Part shown: in pieces, positions 27,003 through 35,768 of the stretch
Layout: each line of letters opens with the position of its first letter
Numbering within the stretch: position 1 is the stretch's first letter
NCBI RefSeq assembly: GCF_014279655.1
Contig: NZ_CP047946.1
Span: 2,356,001 to 2,420,000 of the forward strand
Direction: 5' to 3'
From: Synechococcus sp. ROS8604
GTDB taxonomy: Bacteria > Cyanobacteriota > Cyanobacteriia > PCC-6307 > Cyanobiaceae
Length of the DNA stretch: 64,000 nt
Made by a program: the position numbers and the translations under genes
The notes under the pieces: model-generated
What the model was told of the DNA's origin: nothing
What the model saw: the letters and a program-made list of their open reading frames with translations, nothing else
The model's database searches: none

Positions 27003-27075
27003 GCCGATGTAGCTCAGCTGGTAGAGCAACGCTTTCGTAAAGCGTGGGTCGCCTGTTCAAGTCAGGTCATCGGCT
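27003..27075 (+). tRNA. tRNA-Thr (anticodon CGU)
   Basis: 73-nt cloverleaf. The acceptor stem GCCGATG pairs with CATCGGC at the end. The D arm contains AGCTCAGCTGGTAGAGCA. The anticodon stem ACGCT/AGCGT holds the loop TTCGTAA, so the anticodon is CGT and reads ACG (Thr). The T-loop is TTCAAGT. CCA is not encoded. Confidence 0.95.
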
Positions 27076-27087
27076 TAAGACATCAAG

Positions 27088-27124
27088 CCAGTTTCAGCAT
27101 GAAAACGTGCTGTAGCTGGTTTTT
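27088..27124 (+). terminator. Intrinsic terminator after tRNA-Thr
   Basis: A two-part stem: CCAG (27088) with CTGG (27116), and CAGCA (27095) with TGCTG (27108), separated by symmetrical 3-nt internal loops. A run of five T at 27120-27124 follows. It sits 13 nt past the tRNA end. Confidence 0.7.
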
Positions 27125-27203
27125 CATGGCTCGAACCCGCCTAAGAGCAACATCAAAACTGATGTGCGTTAGCTGATGAGATCCCATGAACCTATTCACT
27201 CGC

Positions 27204-27811
27204 TTATGCACGGCCTACGAATTCAGATCCATGGGCATAGCGCACATTGACAGGAACCCCAGCCTGACAAAGAGGGCAGTCATCAGCAGGCCAGGACGGG
27301 AGGAGGACTTCATCTGAAAAAATAAAATTTTCTACCCCAAGATCTACCGCCCTCACATTGCCCCTGGTCACATAAGCTCAATTCCCATCGGATAGCCCCC
27401 TGATTGAACGACTGCGTCACAGGTAAGACGAACTGAAAATTGAGTATTAATGACGCCATCAACAATCAGAACAGATTGACCTAGAATAACTCATCATATC
27501 CTTGCTTAATTTCAAACTTTTCCGTTTTTCCTCCCTCGCCAACCAGACGCTCTGCAAAGACGCAACGAGCTTTAAGAGCCAAAGCCACATATTGAGCACA
27601 AATCGAACTACCAATTGCAGGGGCACAGATCAAGTCAGACCTGAAACCTTGAATTTGAACTACTTCGACCAAGAATTGACCAGATGGGCGAATCCTGGCC
27701 TTAAGTTAACAGATACTCAGCAACCCATCCGGATCCATGACCTCCAAAAACATACACAAAGTGATCATTTTCGATCAGCGTTCCACTTGATTCCAGGATT
27801 TTTCTTGTCAT
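27204..27811 (-). pseudogene. Broken orotate-phosphoribosyltransferase-like gene
   Basis: Reading the minus strand and switching frame three times gives a continuous PRTase of about 200 residues. Frame 1 from ATG 27811 has GTLIENDHFVYVFGGHGSGW and is lost near 27705. Frame 2 has DLICAPAIGSSICAQYVALA and ends at TAG 27483-27481. Frame 3 has the PRPP-loop-like segment GQSVLIVDGVINTQFSVR and ends near 27368. A fourth segment has LPSWPADDCPLCQAGVPVN and ends with TAA at 27206-27204. The order and motifs fit the PyrE-like family. The three shifts rule out a working product. Confidence 0.85.
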
Positions 27812-28121
27812 TTCCTGTCTCTGCTTCGTAGACACAACAATGATGGATGACCACTACAGACAGATTGGCAACAACCAAATGGTCTTACAACAAAGCAAAG
27901 GGGGAAAACAAAGCTATCACCAGACAATCGTTGCAATAGCTTCAACCCAAGGCAGCCTCGTCAAGCATGAAGCGCATTGATAGCCAAGCAAATGAGCACG
28001 TGGCCCATGAAAATCTGCCTCAACAGAAAAGCAGTGATCGATGAATTCAGTCTTCAGACTGATTGAGCACGAGGTGCGCAATCAGTCGGGGAGCTGCAAC
28101 AAGCCTCAAAACGACTGGAGA
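27812..28121. other. Gene-free stretch with a short palindrome
   Basis: No coding sequence recognised. TCAGTCT-TC-AGACTGA at 28047-28062 is a perfect 7-bp inverted repeat with a 2-nt centre, of operator-like form. It lies downstream of the metallothionein gene and has no T-run. Confidence 0.5.
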
Positions 28122-28280
28122 TCAGCAGCAATTACAGCTCTTGCAGCATTCCTCTGAGCCAGAATGACCATCTGCGCAAGGCTGTGAGCAATAGGTCTTG
28201 CCATCTTTTTCGACAGCGGATTCAACAGACACCATGCAAGTGCAGGGATCGCAGTCACAAATTTGATGGGTGGTTGCCAT
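28122..28280 (-). CDS. smtA: SmtA/BmtA-type metallothionein
   Basis: 52 residues, ATG at 28280, TGA at 28124-28122. Cys-rich: CDCDPCTC at residues 8-15, YCSQPCADGH at 30-39, and a CC-x-x-C-x-CC end (45-52). The C-x-C/C-x-x-C pattern plus the central CADGH (with His39) is that of cyanobacterial metallothioneins, which bind Zn/Cd/Cu in a cytoplasmic cluster. I find no SmtB-type repressor gene beside it, and no clear operator. Confidence 0.93.
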   Translation of the reverse strand: MATTHQICDCDPCTCMVSVESAVEKDGKTYCSQPCADGHSGSEECCKSCNCC

Positions 28281-28485
28281 GTCTTCAGTGGAAATCGATC
28301 TCTTTCATACAGCGAAAACGTCGCCAAGTCCATCACCCGTTTGGGGGAGAGCACCCACCTCCAAATGATGTAGGCATTGATGCATGGTTGCTGGATAGGG
28401 CCTGATCGAAGACTCCAGATCCGTAGCAGTGCATTGAGGTTCTCGCCGACGTGCCATCAAACTGAAACCATCCAAACCAGAGCTC

Positions 28486-29757
28486 ATGGCCAGCATCGAA
28501 CCCAGCAAGCTCGATCGCATGAAACGCAGCTTTGGGAGCGATGCGGAACTCGATGAAGTGTTCATCGTGCTGAGTATCGGCGCAGGGCTCATCGCAACCC
28601 TGGGATTACTCGCCAACAGCCCCGCTGTCGTGATCGGCGCCATGGTTGTCGCTCCATGGATCATGCCCCTGAGAGCCGCAGCGTTTGCAGTGCTCTTTGG
28701 TGACATCCCACTGCTCACCCGCGCTTTACGAACGCTATTGGTGGGCGTGTGCGCCACCACTCTCCTGTCCATTGTGCTCGGGAAGCTGGCCGGGTTGCCT
28801 CAATTTGGCTCGGAGGTAGCAGCGCGGACATCGCCAAACCTTCTTGACCTCGGGATCGCTCTTGTGGCCGGTGGACTCGCCACTTACGCCAGGCTAAGAA
28901 GTGATGCGGTGAGCTCACTGGCAGGAACTGCCATTGCGGTTGCTCTTGTCCCACCGATCTGCGTGATGGGCCTTCTCCTCTCCAATGCTTACTGGGAAGA
29001 AGCCGTTGGAGCCGGTCTCTTATTTACCACCAACCTTCTTGGAATTTTGACCGGCGGTTTGGTGCTGATGGCCTGCAAAGATTCCTACTTTCGCCACGAA
29101 CTCAAGCGAAGCCATTTAGGGGCCGCAAGCTTTGCACTCACCGGCCTACTACTGATTCCCTTAGGAACCAGTTTTATCAATCTCCTTGTCCAAGCGAGAA
29201 ACGAGAATACACGCGAATCAGTGGAAAAGACCATTGAACAATTTCTAACCCGCGAGACATTGACCTTTGGAGATAAAAAGAAAGTAGATGTCGAGAGAGT
29301 TGATATCGACTGGAATCAAAACCCACCGGTCGTAAGGGTGATTGTGCGTGTTGCAGATCCAGAGCTTCCAACCTTCAAACAAGTTTCAGCTGTTCAAGAA
29401 GAGATCAATAAACGGCAAGGACTGCGATTTCGGCTTGTCGTTCAACGCACTGCGGTGGATGTGGTGGGCCCCAAAGAAGCACCCAACCTTCAAAGTCCAA
29501 TCTCCAAACGACTGATCGATTCAACGATTGAACCAGTGGATGCAACAAAACCCGTTAAAGACAGGAGACCCTTCCAACAAGTCCCCCGAATCGAGCAATT
29601 GCCTTTTCTTGACAACATGCAATTCGTTGAAAAGGGAAAGGAGAAAGAGAAGGGAAAAAGCAAGAACAACAACCTCAACTCAACATCTGAGCTTGAGACG
29701 ATCAAGGCACCAGAGCTGCCTTTGGAAAGTCAAACGCCGGCTCAAAACTTGGATTGA
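28486..29757 (+). CDS. DUF389 family membrane protein
   Basis: 423 residues. Residues ~20-240 form about six membrane helices with the DUF389 hallmarks NSPAVVIGAMVVAPWIMPLR and AIAVALVPPICVMGLLL. A soluble domain (~240-330) follows, then a Lys/Glu/Ser-rich tail. DUF389 proteins are conserved in cyanobacteria and archaea; the transport or other function is not settled. The final codons overlap the convergent HIT gene by 16 nt. Confidence 0.88.
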   Translation: MASIEPSKLDRMKRSFGSDAELDEVFIVLSIGAGLIATLGLLANSPAVVIGAMVVAPWIMPLRAAAFAVLFGDIPLLTRALRTLLVGVCATTLLSIVLGKLAGLPQFGSEVAARTSPNLLDLGIALVAGGLATYARLRSDAVSSLAGTAIAVALVPPICVMGLLLSNAYWEEAVGAGLLFTTNLLGILTGGLVLMACKDSYFRHELKRSHLGAASFALTGLLLIPLGTSFINLLVQARNENTRESVEKTIEQFLTRETLTFGDKKKVDVERVDIDWNQNPPVVRVIVRVADPELPTFKQVSAVQEEINKRQGLRFRLVVQRTAVDVVGPKEAPNLQSPISKRLIDSTIEPVDATKPVKDRRPFQQVPRIEQLPFLDNMQFVEKGKEKEKGKSKNNNLNSTSELETIKAPELPLESQTPAQNLD

Positions 29758-30275
29758 TATGAGTTGGATCCATCCATGAAACCGCTCTGAGTTTGAAACC
29801 GAGCAGCCATCAGAAATTCATCCACAGCGTCAGAGCCGACAGGGTGCTCACGACCTGCTTCTACATCGCGATAGAGATCAGCAACACTCCAGGCCGCACT
29901 GCGCTGATCTGCCTGAAAACGAGGAATTAAATGCAAGTGCAGATGACGCGCTCCCTCCCCGAAGGCAATGGCATACACCCTGTCGCAGCCACTCACCGTC
30001 TTAACGAGTTTGGAAGCTTGCCTCACCACTTGTCCCCATTCATCGGCTTCATCGTCCAGAAAATCGATCGGTCCACCAAGATGGCGACGCGCATCGAGCA
30101 AACACCAACCAAGCAGCGGAGAAGGATGGGGATGATGACGCAAGAGCCAATGGCGATTCCGCCAGATCTCTACTTCACGAAGATGCTCAACATTGGAATG
30201 AAGCTCACAAATCGCACATTGTTCTAAACAATCAATCAAATCAACAGTTGGAAGCATTCCTGGATTGATTGTCAT
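29742..30275 (-). CDS. HIT-family nucleotide hydrolase/transferase
   Basis: 177 residues. The histidine triad is HLHLHLI at H111, H113, H115. The N-terminus has a Cys cluster, CLEQCAICELH (C16, C20, C23), similar to Zn-binding HIT proteins. HIT enzymes cleave nucleoside phosphates such as diadenosine polyphosphates or AMP derivatives; the substrate is not evident. It ends inside the last codons of the DUF389 gene on the other strand. Confidence 0.82.
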   Translation of the reverse strand: MTINPGMLPTVDLIDCLEQCAICELHSNVEHLREVEIWRNRHWLLRHHPHPSPLLGWCLLDARRHLGGPIDFLDDEADEWGQVVRQASKLVKTVSGCDRVYAIAFGEGARHLHLHLIPRFQADQRSAAWSVADLYRDVEAGREHPVGSDAVDEFLMAARFQTQSGFMDGSNSYQSKF

Positions 30276-30384
30276 CGCTTAAGGCCTGTGATCACTCCAT
30301 GATCCTGATCGCAGCCCCATCACCATGGCTGGGATGCTGCTGGTGATTGTCACTTCAAAACCGTCCATCAAACTTTCCAATGCC

Positions 30385-30416
30385 AACAAAAAAGCCCCCT
30401 CTTTGAGAGGGGGCTT
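30385..30416 (-). terminator. Intrinsic terminator of psbA
   Basis: Read on the minus strand: AAGCCCCCTCT, a CAA loop, then AGAGGGGGCTT followed by TTTTGTT. It is a long GC-rich stem with a T-run, about 40 nt past the psbA stop. Confidence 0.92.
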
Positions 30417-30454
30417 CCTCGTTCAGTTGATCTGAACGTTGGATGGATTCCAGA

Positions 30455-31534
30455 TCAACCGATTGCAGGTGCTTGGAGAGCCACAGGTGTGGACTCAGCA
30501 GCTGCCAGGTCGAGGGGGAAGTTATGAGCGTTGCGCTCGTGCATCACTTCCATACCAAGTCCAGCTCTGTTAAGAACATCGGCCCAGGTGTTCAGGACGC
30601 GGCCCTGACCATCAAGGATGGACTGGTTGAAGTTGAAGCCGTTCAGGTTGAAGGCCATGGTTGACACGCCAAGGGCGGTGAACCAGATGCCGACAACAGG
30701 CCAGGCAGCAAGGAAGAAGTGAAGGCTACGGCTGTTGTTGAAGGAGGCGTATTGGAAGATCAAGCGACCGAAATAGCCGTGAGCTGCAACGATGTTGTAG
30801 GTCTCTTCTTCTTGGCCGAACTTGTAGCCGTAGTTCTGGGACTCGGTCTCGGTTGTTTCACGAACCAAGGAAGAGGTCACCAGTGAGCCGTGCATGGCGG
30901 AGAACAGTGAACCACCGAAAACACCAGCCACACCAAGCATGTGGAAGGGGTGCATCAGGATGTTGTGCTCAGCCTGGAAGACCAACATGTAGTTGAAGGT
31001 TCCAGAGATGCCCAGGGGCATGGCGTCAGAGAACGAACCCTGACCGAAGGGATAGACCAGGAAGACTGCAGATGCAGCAGCAACAGGTGCGCTGTAGGCA
31101 ACACAGATCCAAGGGCGCATGCCCAAGCGGTAGGAAAGTTCCCACTCACGTCCCATGTAGGCGTAGATGCCGATCAGGAAGTGGAACACAACCAGTTGGA
31201 AAGGACCGCCGTTGTAGAGCCACTCGTCGAGTGAAGCAGCTTCCCAGATGGGGTAGAAGTGCAAGCCGATGGCGTTGCTGGAAGGAACAACAGCACCAGA
31301 GATGATGTTGTTGCCATACATCAGAGAACCTGCAACAGGCTCGCGGATGCCGTCGATATCAACCGGAGGTGCGGCGATGAAAGCGACGATGAAGCAAGTG
31401 GTAGCGGCAAGCAGGGTGGGGATCATCAGAACACCGAACCAACCGACATAAAGACGGTTGTTGGTGGAGGTGACCCACTCACAGAACTGCTGCCAGCCGT
31501 TAGCGCCGGAGCGCTGCTGGATGGTGGTAGTCAT
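30455..31534 (-). CDS. psbA: Photosystem II reaction-centre protein D1 (D1:2, Glu130 form)
   Basis: 359 residues, five membrane helices, thylakoid. Tyr161 (YZ), Asp170, Glu189, His190, His198 and Asp342 for P680/Mn binding are all present. The mature end should be Ala344, leaving a 15-residue tail for CtpA. Residue 130 is Glu ([10 protein letters not shown]), the mark of the D1:2 or high-light isoform, which is usually induced by strong light; D1:1 has Gln130. Single copy in this window, with its own promoter and terminator. Confidence 0.99.
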   Translation of the reverse strand: MTTTIQQRSGANGWQQFCEWVTSTNNRLYVGWFGVLMIPTLLAATTCFIVAFIAAPPVDIDGIREPVAGSLMYGNNIISGAVVPSSNAIGLHFYPIWEAASLDEWLYNGGPFQLVVFHFLIGIYAYMGREWELSYRLGMRPWICVAYSAPVAAASAVFLVYPFGQGSFSDAMPLGISGTFNYMLVFQAEHNILMHPFHMLGVAGVFGGSLFSAMHGSLVTSSLVRETTETESQNYGYKFGQEEETYNIVAAHGYFGRLIFQYASFNNSRSLHFFLAAWPVVGIWFTALGVSTMAFNLNGFNFNQSILDGQGRVLNTWADVLNRAGLGMEVMHERNAHNFPLDLAAAESTPVALQAPAIG

Positions 31535-31576
31535 GAGAACGGAAAAGAAGGTCTCTCAAGGAGACGGTTACGGAAG

Positions 31577-31604
31577 GGCAGGACGCCCTGCCTGTTCAAT
31601 TGTA
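31577..31604 (-). promoter_or_regulatory. psbA -10 box and 5'-end hairpin
   Basis: On the minus strand TACAAT (31604-31599) is a good -10 about 65 nt before the psbA ATG. Immediately after it GGCAGG-GCGT-CCTGCC (31592-31577) makes a perfect 6-bp hairpin that would sit at the very 5' end of the mRNA. I see no clear -35. A 5' hairpin could protect or regulate the mRNA; that is inference. Confidence 0.5.
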
Positions 31605-31718
31605 AAGCAAGTTTGCGGTTTGTGATCGTCCATTAAGTGCTCGAATCGTTTTTCGCCCCGCGAGAAGGGCAGCTTCAGGAAGGCTTAAGATTTGAATGAA
31701 CCCCGTACCGAGAGGCTC

Positions 31719-31859
31719 ATGGTTTTGATCCGATGGCTTCACGCTGGTCAACGCACGGAAGAAACGGTTCCCGTTGCCATGGCACGCCACAGGCGTAATG
31801 AGCTTGAAGCACAAGGAGCTGTTGTGTACTGGAGCGAGCGCCTAGGCAACGCCTTCTAG
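31719..31859 (+). CDS. Small conserved-looking protein, function unknown
   Basis: 46 residues (ATG 31719, TAG 31857). Typical coding composition, with a compact sequence: RWLHAGQRTEETVPVAMARH, then ELEAQGAVVYWSERL. No membrane segment. It stands in the same direction as the lipoprotein gene 32 nt downstream. I believe similar short proteins occur in other marine Synechococcus, but I cannot verify that here. Confidence 0.6.
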   Translation: MVLIRWLHAGQRTEETVPVAMARHRRNELEAQGAVVYWSERLGNAF

Positions 31860-31891
31860 CCATCCACACTGGATTCGTCGCACCAGGAACC

Positions 31892-32242
31892 ATGACAATC
31901 AGCTCAAGGGCATTCCGCTTCCGAAGTGGGGTCATCACTGCTGCGTTAGCCAGTTCAGCTGCAGTCGTTCTCAGCGCTTGCGGATCCAAATCAGTTCCTG
32001 TCAACACATCACAGGGCGAAGCGATCAATCGCTTGGGAAAGCGCCTGGAGCAGCTGGAACGCCAACTTGCAGAACAGCTTCCAGCGCCTTCAGACAACAG
32101 CAATAAGGTTCCTTCAGGCCCCGTCAGTTCCATCACCTTGAGGACAGGAACGGCTGATGACCGGTTGAGGATCTACTGGGCTGATGGCACACGCAGTGAT
32201 CTTCCCTGCACCCAGGAACAGAACACTTGGGCCTGTGGGTAG
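31892..32242 (+). CDS. Putative small lipoprotein
   Basis: 116 residues. The signal peptide has lipobox LSAC (Cys30). A coiled-coil-prone stretch around 45-65 (INRLGKRLEQLERQLAEQL) follows, then a C-terminal domain with two Cys (DLPCTQEQNTWACG). Function unknown; located on the outer or cytoplasmic membrane. Confidence 0.7.
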   Translation: MTISSRAFRFRSGVITAALASSAAVVLSACGSKSVPVNTSQGEAINRLGKRLEQLERQLAEQLPAPSDNSNKVPSGPVSSITLRTGTADDRLRIYWADGTRSDLPCTQEQNTWACG

Positions 32243-32331
32243 AGCTGTCCCTGAGACGCCAGTCACAACCGTTTACACCTGCAGCTCGCTTGAAGCATTG
32301 AACAAGCGATTCATCGCGCCAAAATTGCGGC

Positions 32332-32700
32332 ATGAATCAGTTCAAAACAGGCTTGGTGCTGATCAGCGGCCTTTGGCTATTGGCTTCCAATGCTGCAACA
32401 GCTCAGGCCACAAGGCCCTTACCACTGGCCCAACCGAAGGCAGCCAATCTCGCGCGCATGCGTGCAGAGTCGCTGAACGGGGGCTTAAGCCAATACAGAG
32501 CAGCAAGCTGCATGTACGAAACCGGAGCAGGGTCCTGTCTCGAATCCATTAGCGACGGGGGGTTTCTGTTCCGCTTCCAAGGTGGGCCGCCTGGTTGGCA
32601 GCAGCAAACCCCTCCCAACCCAACCATCGAGACATCGGTGCTGGTCTCCAGAGACGGTGACCGCATCCTGGAGGTCACTTACAACGGAACGGTCCGGTAA
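32332..32700 (+). CDS. Secreted two-Cys protein, tandem paralogue 1
   Basis: 122 residues, signal peptide ending near ATA-QA (residue 24). The mature body has one Cys pair (SCMYETGAGSC) and ends in EVTYNGTVR. It is clearly paralogous to the next gene: shared ANLAR/INLAR, NGGL..YR, CM[YF]ET, F.F.GG.PGW, and Y-NG-x-x-R end. Unknown function. Confidence 0.75.
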   Translation: MNQFKTGLVLISGLWLLASNAATAQATRPLPLAQPKAANLARMRAESLNGGLSQYRAASCMYETGAGSCLESISDGGFLFRFQGGPPGWQQQTPPNPTIETSVLVSRDGDRILEVTYNGTVR

Positions 32701-32765
32701 GGGCACGATCCAGTTGACAGATCGGGGCACCATGATTCCGATGTAGGTGCACTATCTGGTTCTGC

Positions 32766-33134
32766 ATGAATCTCCGTACCCTCTCGGCCATGGCCGTCAT
32801 CACCGGTGCAAGCGTGATGGGCGCAACCCCCGGGCTTGCTCAAGACCCCATTCCAGCGTCGCAAGTGAGAGCAATCAACTTGGCCCGCAACACCGCCGTT
32901 GCTGAGAATGGTGGCCTCAACGTTTATCGCCCTCAGCCCTGCATGTTTGAAACCAGCACTGGAGGAGGAGATTGCCTGGTGAATCAGGACGCCAACGGAT
33001 ACACCTTTCAATTTCTGGGAGGCGTCCCAGGCTGGCCTGAAAACGGCAGTTCACCCACCACGGAAACGGAGATCCAGATTGCTCCAGATGGGCGCAGCGT
33101 GAACGAAGTTCTCTACAACGGATCACCCCGCTGA
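32766..33134 (+). CDS. Secreted two-Cys protein, tandem paralogue 2
   Basis: 122 residues, same length as its neighbour. The signal peptide ends at GLA-QD (~25), with a Cys pair in PCMFETSTGGGDC and the C-terminus VLYNGSPR. Roughly half the mature residues match paralogue 1, so the pair comes from duplication. It overlaps the convergent aspartoacylase gene by 12 nt. Confidence 0.78.
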   Translation: MNLRTLSAMAVITGASVMGATPGLAQDPIPASQVRAINLARNTAVAENGGLNVYRPQPCMFETSTGGGDCLVNQDANGYTFQFLGGVPGWPENGSSPTTETEIQIAPDGRSVNEVLYNGSPR

Positions 33135-34064
33135 TAGCTGCGCTTGAAAGGCCTCTGTCCATTCATAAGACAGAGGCCAGCACTCTCTGTGGGTCAGGCT
33201 CAAGGCAATGGCCTTCTCGGCATAGGCCGCCTCATTGATAAAGACTGGAACCAGTCCATCCGCTCCCTCATAGGGAACACAGCTGCCATCAGCCTTCTGA
33301 AAGAGCGGATCGCCGCCACGCATGGGCTGCCAGTCCGCAGCTTGTCGCTGAGGGTGGAGGAAGGCGTCTGGGGAACCGGATGGGGAGCGTGGGAGATCAA
33401 GACTTCCCAGATGGCGATGCACCACCAATTGATTGGGATAGCGGGCTCGTCCGGCCAGCGCATCAGAGCAAGCCTCAAAAACGGCCTCGAGAGCCAGGCG
33501 CGTTTGCGTCAAAATTTTGTGGTGACGCACCATCTGAGGAACGGGCCCCACTTCTATCGCCAGGCCACAGGGCCAGCTCTCCACAAGAAATCCCTGCTGA
33601 TCTGGATCAGCTTCATGGAGATAAATAGGTAGGCCCAAACGTCCCTGAACGAGGGCCGCCAACGCCAAATCAGCAGGGCGACGTCCGTGGACCACCAATG
33701 AGTTCCCCATCGAGGACGTGGTGCTGTGAAGATCAATCACCACCCCACAGGCATCGATGCCCCCTATTCCGTAACGGCTAATCAGATCGAAGGCACGCTG
33801 AACTTCGCGATCCACCTGGGACGGTGGATTCCGCTCTGAGCCAGCCTGCCGAAGAAGGCCTGGCTGGAATGAGCGATTGAGATCGCGATCGAGATAACGA
33901 CATCCCTTGGCATAAGCCTCGGGGTTGCCAATCACCGGGAGCACCTCGCATCCATGGGTCTGAATCAAATCGGGCTGCTGCTGCCACTGTTCCAGCAACC
34001 AGGGAGCATTGATTTCATTCCCATGGGTTCCAGCCACAACAAGCACACGAGGGCTTGGCATCAA
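33123..34064 (-). CDS. Aspartoacylase/succinylglutamate desuccinylase family protein
   Basis: 313 residues. Zn-carboxypeptidase-like fold with the HxxE ligand pair H14 and E17 (GTHGNEINAP), the DLNRSF motif, and the second His in VIDLHSTTSSMGNSL. Such enzymes remove acyl groups from N-acyl aspartate or related amino acids. Many marine cyanobacteria carry this aspartoacylase; the natural substrate is not clear. Convergent with the secreted-protein pair. Confidence 0.88.
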   Translation of the reverse strand: MMPSPRVLVVAGTHGNEINAPWLLEQWQQQPDLIQTHGCEVLPVIGNPEAYAKGCRYLDRDLNRSFQPGLLRQAGSERNPPSQVDREVQRAFDLISRYGIGGIDACGVVIDLHSTTSSMGNSLVVHGRRPADLALAALVQGRLGLPIYLHEADPDQQGFLVESWPCGLAIEVGPVPQMVRHHKILTQTRLALEAVFEACSDALAGRARYPNQLVVHRHLGSLDLPRSPSGSPDAFLHPQRQAADWQPMRGGDPLFQKADGSCVPYEGADGLVPVFINEAAYAEKAIALSLTHRECWPLSYEWTEAFQAQLSAG

Positions 34065-34116
34065 CTCTCAGCAGTCATCAACAATTTGATGGAAGATGCG
34101 TGCAAATGGAACAAAG

Positions 34117-35109
34117 ATGGCGATCCATCCACTGATTGTGCGCGGCGCTCGTCAAGGCTGGCGCTGGCAATGGCTTCGCTTGATGGGAGGACTAGGCCCT
34201 GCCGATCAAGGTGGACACTATCGGCGCCCTGACAGCACACCGATGCAAACCCTCGTCTTAGAGGAGCAGGAGCTTGAGGCGCGAAACAGCAAGACAAAAC
34301 CCCACCTGATCGTTGGCCGAAGTTGCCCATGGGCCCATCGTGTCTGGCTGGTTTTTCAACTGAGAGGACTCAGCGCAAGCATCAACCTGTTGAAGGCCGA
34401 TGCCAATCACGACGAAGGACGTTGGCGACTGGAGCCGACCTGGCTCGGCTGCGACAGCCTTCTGGATCTTTACAAGCTATGCGGAGCACCTCCCAGCTAC
34501 CGAGCCACGGTGCCGGTCCTGGTGGATCCAGGTGCGAGCCCATCCGATCAGCCCCGATTGCTGGGGAATGACAGCACCCCCTTGAGCGCTGCACTGTGTT
34601 CGTGGCCAGCAGAGGCAACGGCACGCGATCTCGCCCCCAGCGAATTGAAACCTGCGATTGCGTCATGGCAGGAATTGATCCAACCCTCGATCAACGACGG
34701 CGTCTATCGCTGTGGATTTGCACGAAACCAAGGCGCCTTTGACCAAGCCAGCCAAGCCCTGTTCTCCGCTTTGGACCAAGTGGAGAAGAGCTTGCAAACC
34801 CAAGGGCCATGGCTCTGCGGCGAGCAAATCACGCTGGCAGATGTGCGTCTTTTCCCCACGTTGATCCGTTGGGAAATGGTCTACGCGCCCCTGTTTGGTT
34901 GTAGCGCCAAGCCGCTGTGGATGTTTCCAGCACTTTGGAGTTGGCGTCAACGCTTTTTTGCACTTCCTGGGGTCGGTGAGAGTTGCGACAGCCAAGGCTG
35001 GAAGCAGGATTATTTCGGAGCACTGTTTCCCTTAAACCCCAGCGGAATTGTTCCAAATAGCCCTGAGCTGAGCAGACTGATTGGAGCGGGAGTGGCACAA
35101 CCGGAATGA
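34117..35109 (+). CDS. Glutathione S-transferase, glutathionyl-hydroquinone-reductase-like
   Basis: 330 residues from ATG 34117 (a GGA lies 6 nt before it); an upstream ATG at 34096 would add seven residues. The N-terminal thioredoxin-fold active site SCPWAHR has its Cys at residue 70, as in Xi-class/ECM4 GSTs, and the all-alpha C-terminal domain follows (LCGEQITLADVRLFPTLIRW). Members reduce glutathionyl-quinones. First of three overlapping genes: its stop overlaps the next ATG (ATGA). Confidence 0.87.
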   Translation: MAIHPLIVRGARQGWRWQWLRLMGGLGPADQGGHYRRPDSTPMQTLVLEEQELEARNSKTKPHLIVGRSCPWAHRVWLVFQLRGLSASINLLKADANHDEGRWRLEPTWLGCDSLLDLYKLCGAPPSYRATVPVLVDPGASPSDQPRLLGNDSTPLSAALCSWPAEATARDLAPSELKPAIASWQELIQPSINDGVYRCGFARNQGAFDQASQALFSALDQVEKSLQTQGPWLCGEQITLADVRLFPTLIRWEMVYAPLFGCSAKPLWMFPALWSWRQRFFALPGVGESCDSQGWKQDYFGALFPLNPSGIVPNSPELSRLIGAGVAQPE

Positions 35110-35768
35110 CAACCAACAGCAAGACAAGAGCAGAACAATCGGAACCAAGCTTTGAGGGAATGTATGGCCCCTATTGCATCACCCTTCAGGATCAGCGAGA
35201 GGTTCAGCTTTACCGAAGCTGCTTGCTGGTGTGTGGATTGAGCTTCAGTGCAGGCCTCGGACAATGGATCCTCGTAGGGCCGCAGCTGGCGCCCCTATGG
35301 CTGTTGCCCCTTGCCGTATCACTTGGCCTGGCCTTGCGCTGGATTCACATCTATTTGCGCCCTCTCCATCAAGCCCTTCAATTGTTTTGGGCGGCTGGAT
35401 GCATCGGCTGGCTGGTCTTAGCCATCCAGGCCGGTCCATCGGACATTTTCAACGCACTCGAAAGCCAGCGTCTTTGGACCCTGGCGATTGGCCCCCTCTT
35501 TGCAGCCCTGGCCGGCATCGGCTTCAAGGAGTTCTTTTGCTTCAGACGGCCAGAAGCCATCGGACTCACCCTGCTTCTGCCCGTTGCCCTTCTCGGTCAT
35601 TTGAGTGGCCTGATGGCAGGACCAACAGCCATCAGCTTGATGGCGATTTCCGCCGCTCTTCTGGTGCTTCTTGCCTTGCGCAAATTTGGAATGGAAGCCG
35701 CTGCAGATGTAGGCGATAAGAGCGTATTTGCTTATCTGGAAGATCTGCGTAGGGCCGAGAGCACGTGA
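35106..35768 (+). CDS. DUF2301 membrane protein
   Basis: 220 residues with about six hydrophobic helices between 40 and 195. The N-terminal YGPYCITLQDQREVQLYRS and the central FKEFFCFRRPEA are characteristic of the cyanobacterial DUF2301 family. No known activity. It overlaps its neighbours by 4 nt on each side (ATGA upstream, GTGA downstream), so it is part of one operon. Confidence 0.85.
   Translation: MTTNSKTRAEQSEPSFEGMYGPYCITLQDQREVQLYRSCLLVCGLSFSAGLGQWILVGPQLAPLWLLPLAVSLGLALRWIHIYLRPLHQALQLFWAAGCIGWLVLAIQAGPSDIFNALESQRLWTLAIGPLFAALAGIGFKEFFCFRRPEAIGLTLLLPVALLGHLSGLMAGPTAISLMAISAALLVLLALRKFGMEAAADVGDKSVFAYLEDLRRAEST

Noticed and set aside
28331..28346. ATCACCCGTTTGGGGG repeated at 28331-28346 and 59201-59216
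   Set aside because: A 16-base exact match between two places is about what chance allows in 64 kb on two strands, and the flanks differ.
28106..28354. 82-codon minus-strand frame in the metallothionein region
   Set aside because: Wrong frame of the metallothionein gene; the Cys-rich frame is the convincing one.
31717..32136. 139-codon minus-strand frame
   Set aside because: Opposite the 46-residue and lipoprotein genes, with no start context or similarity.
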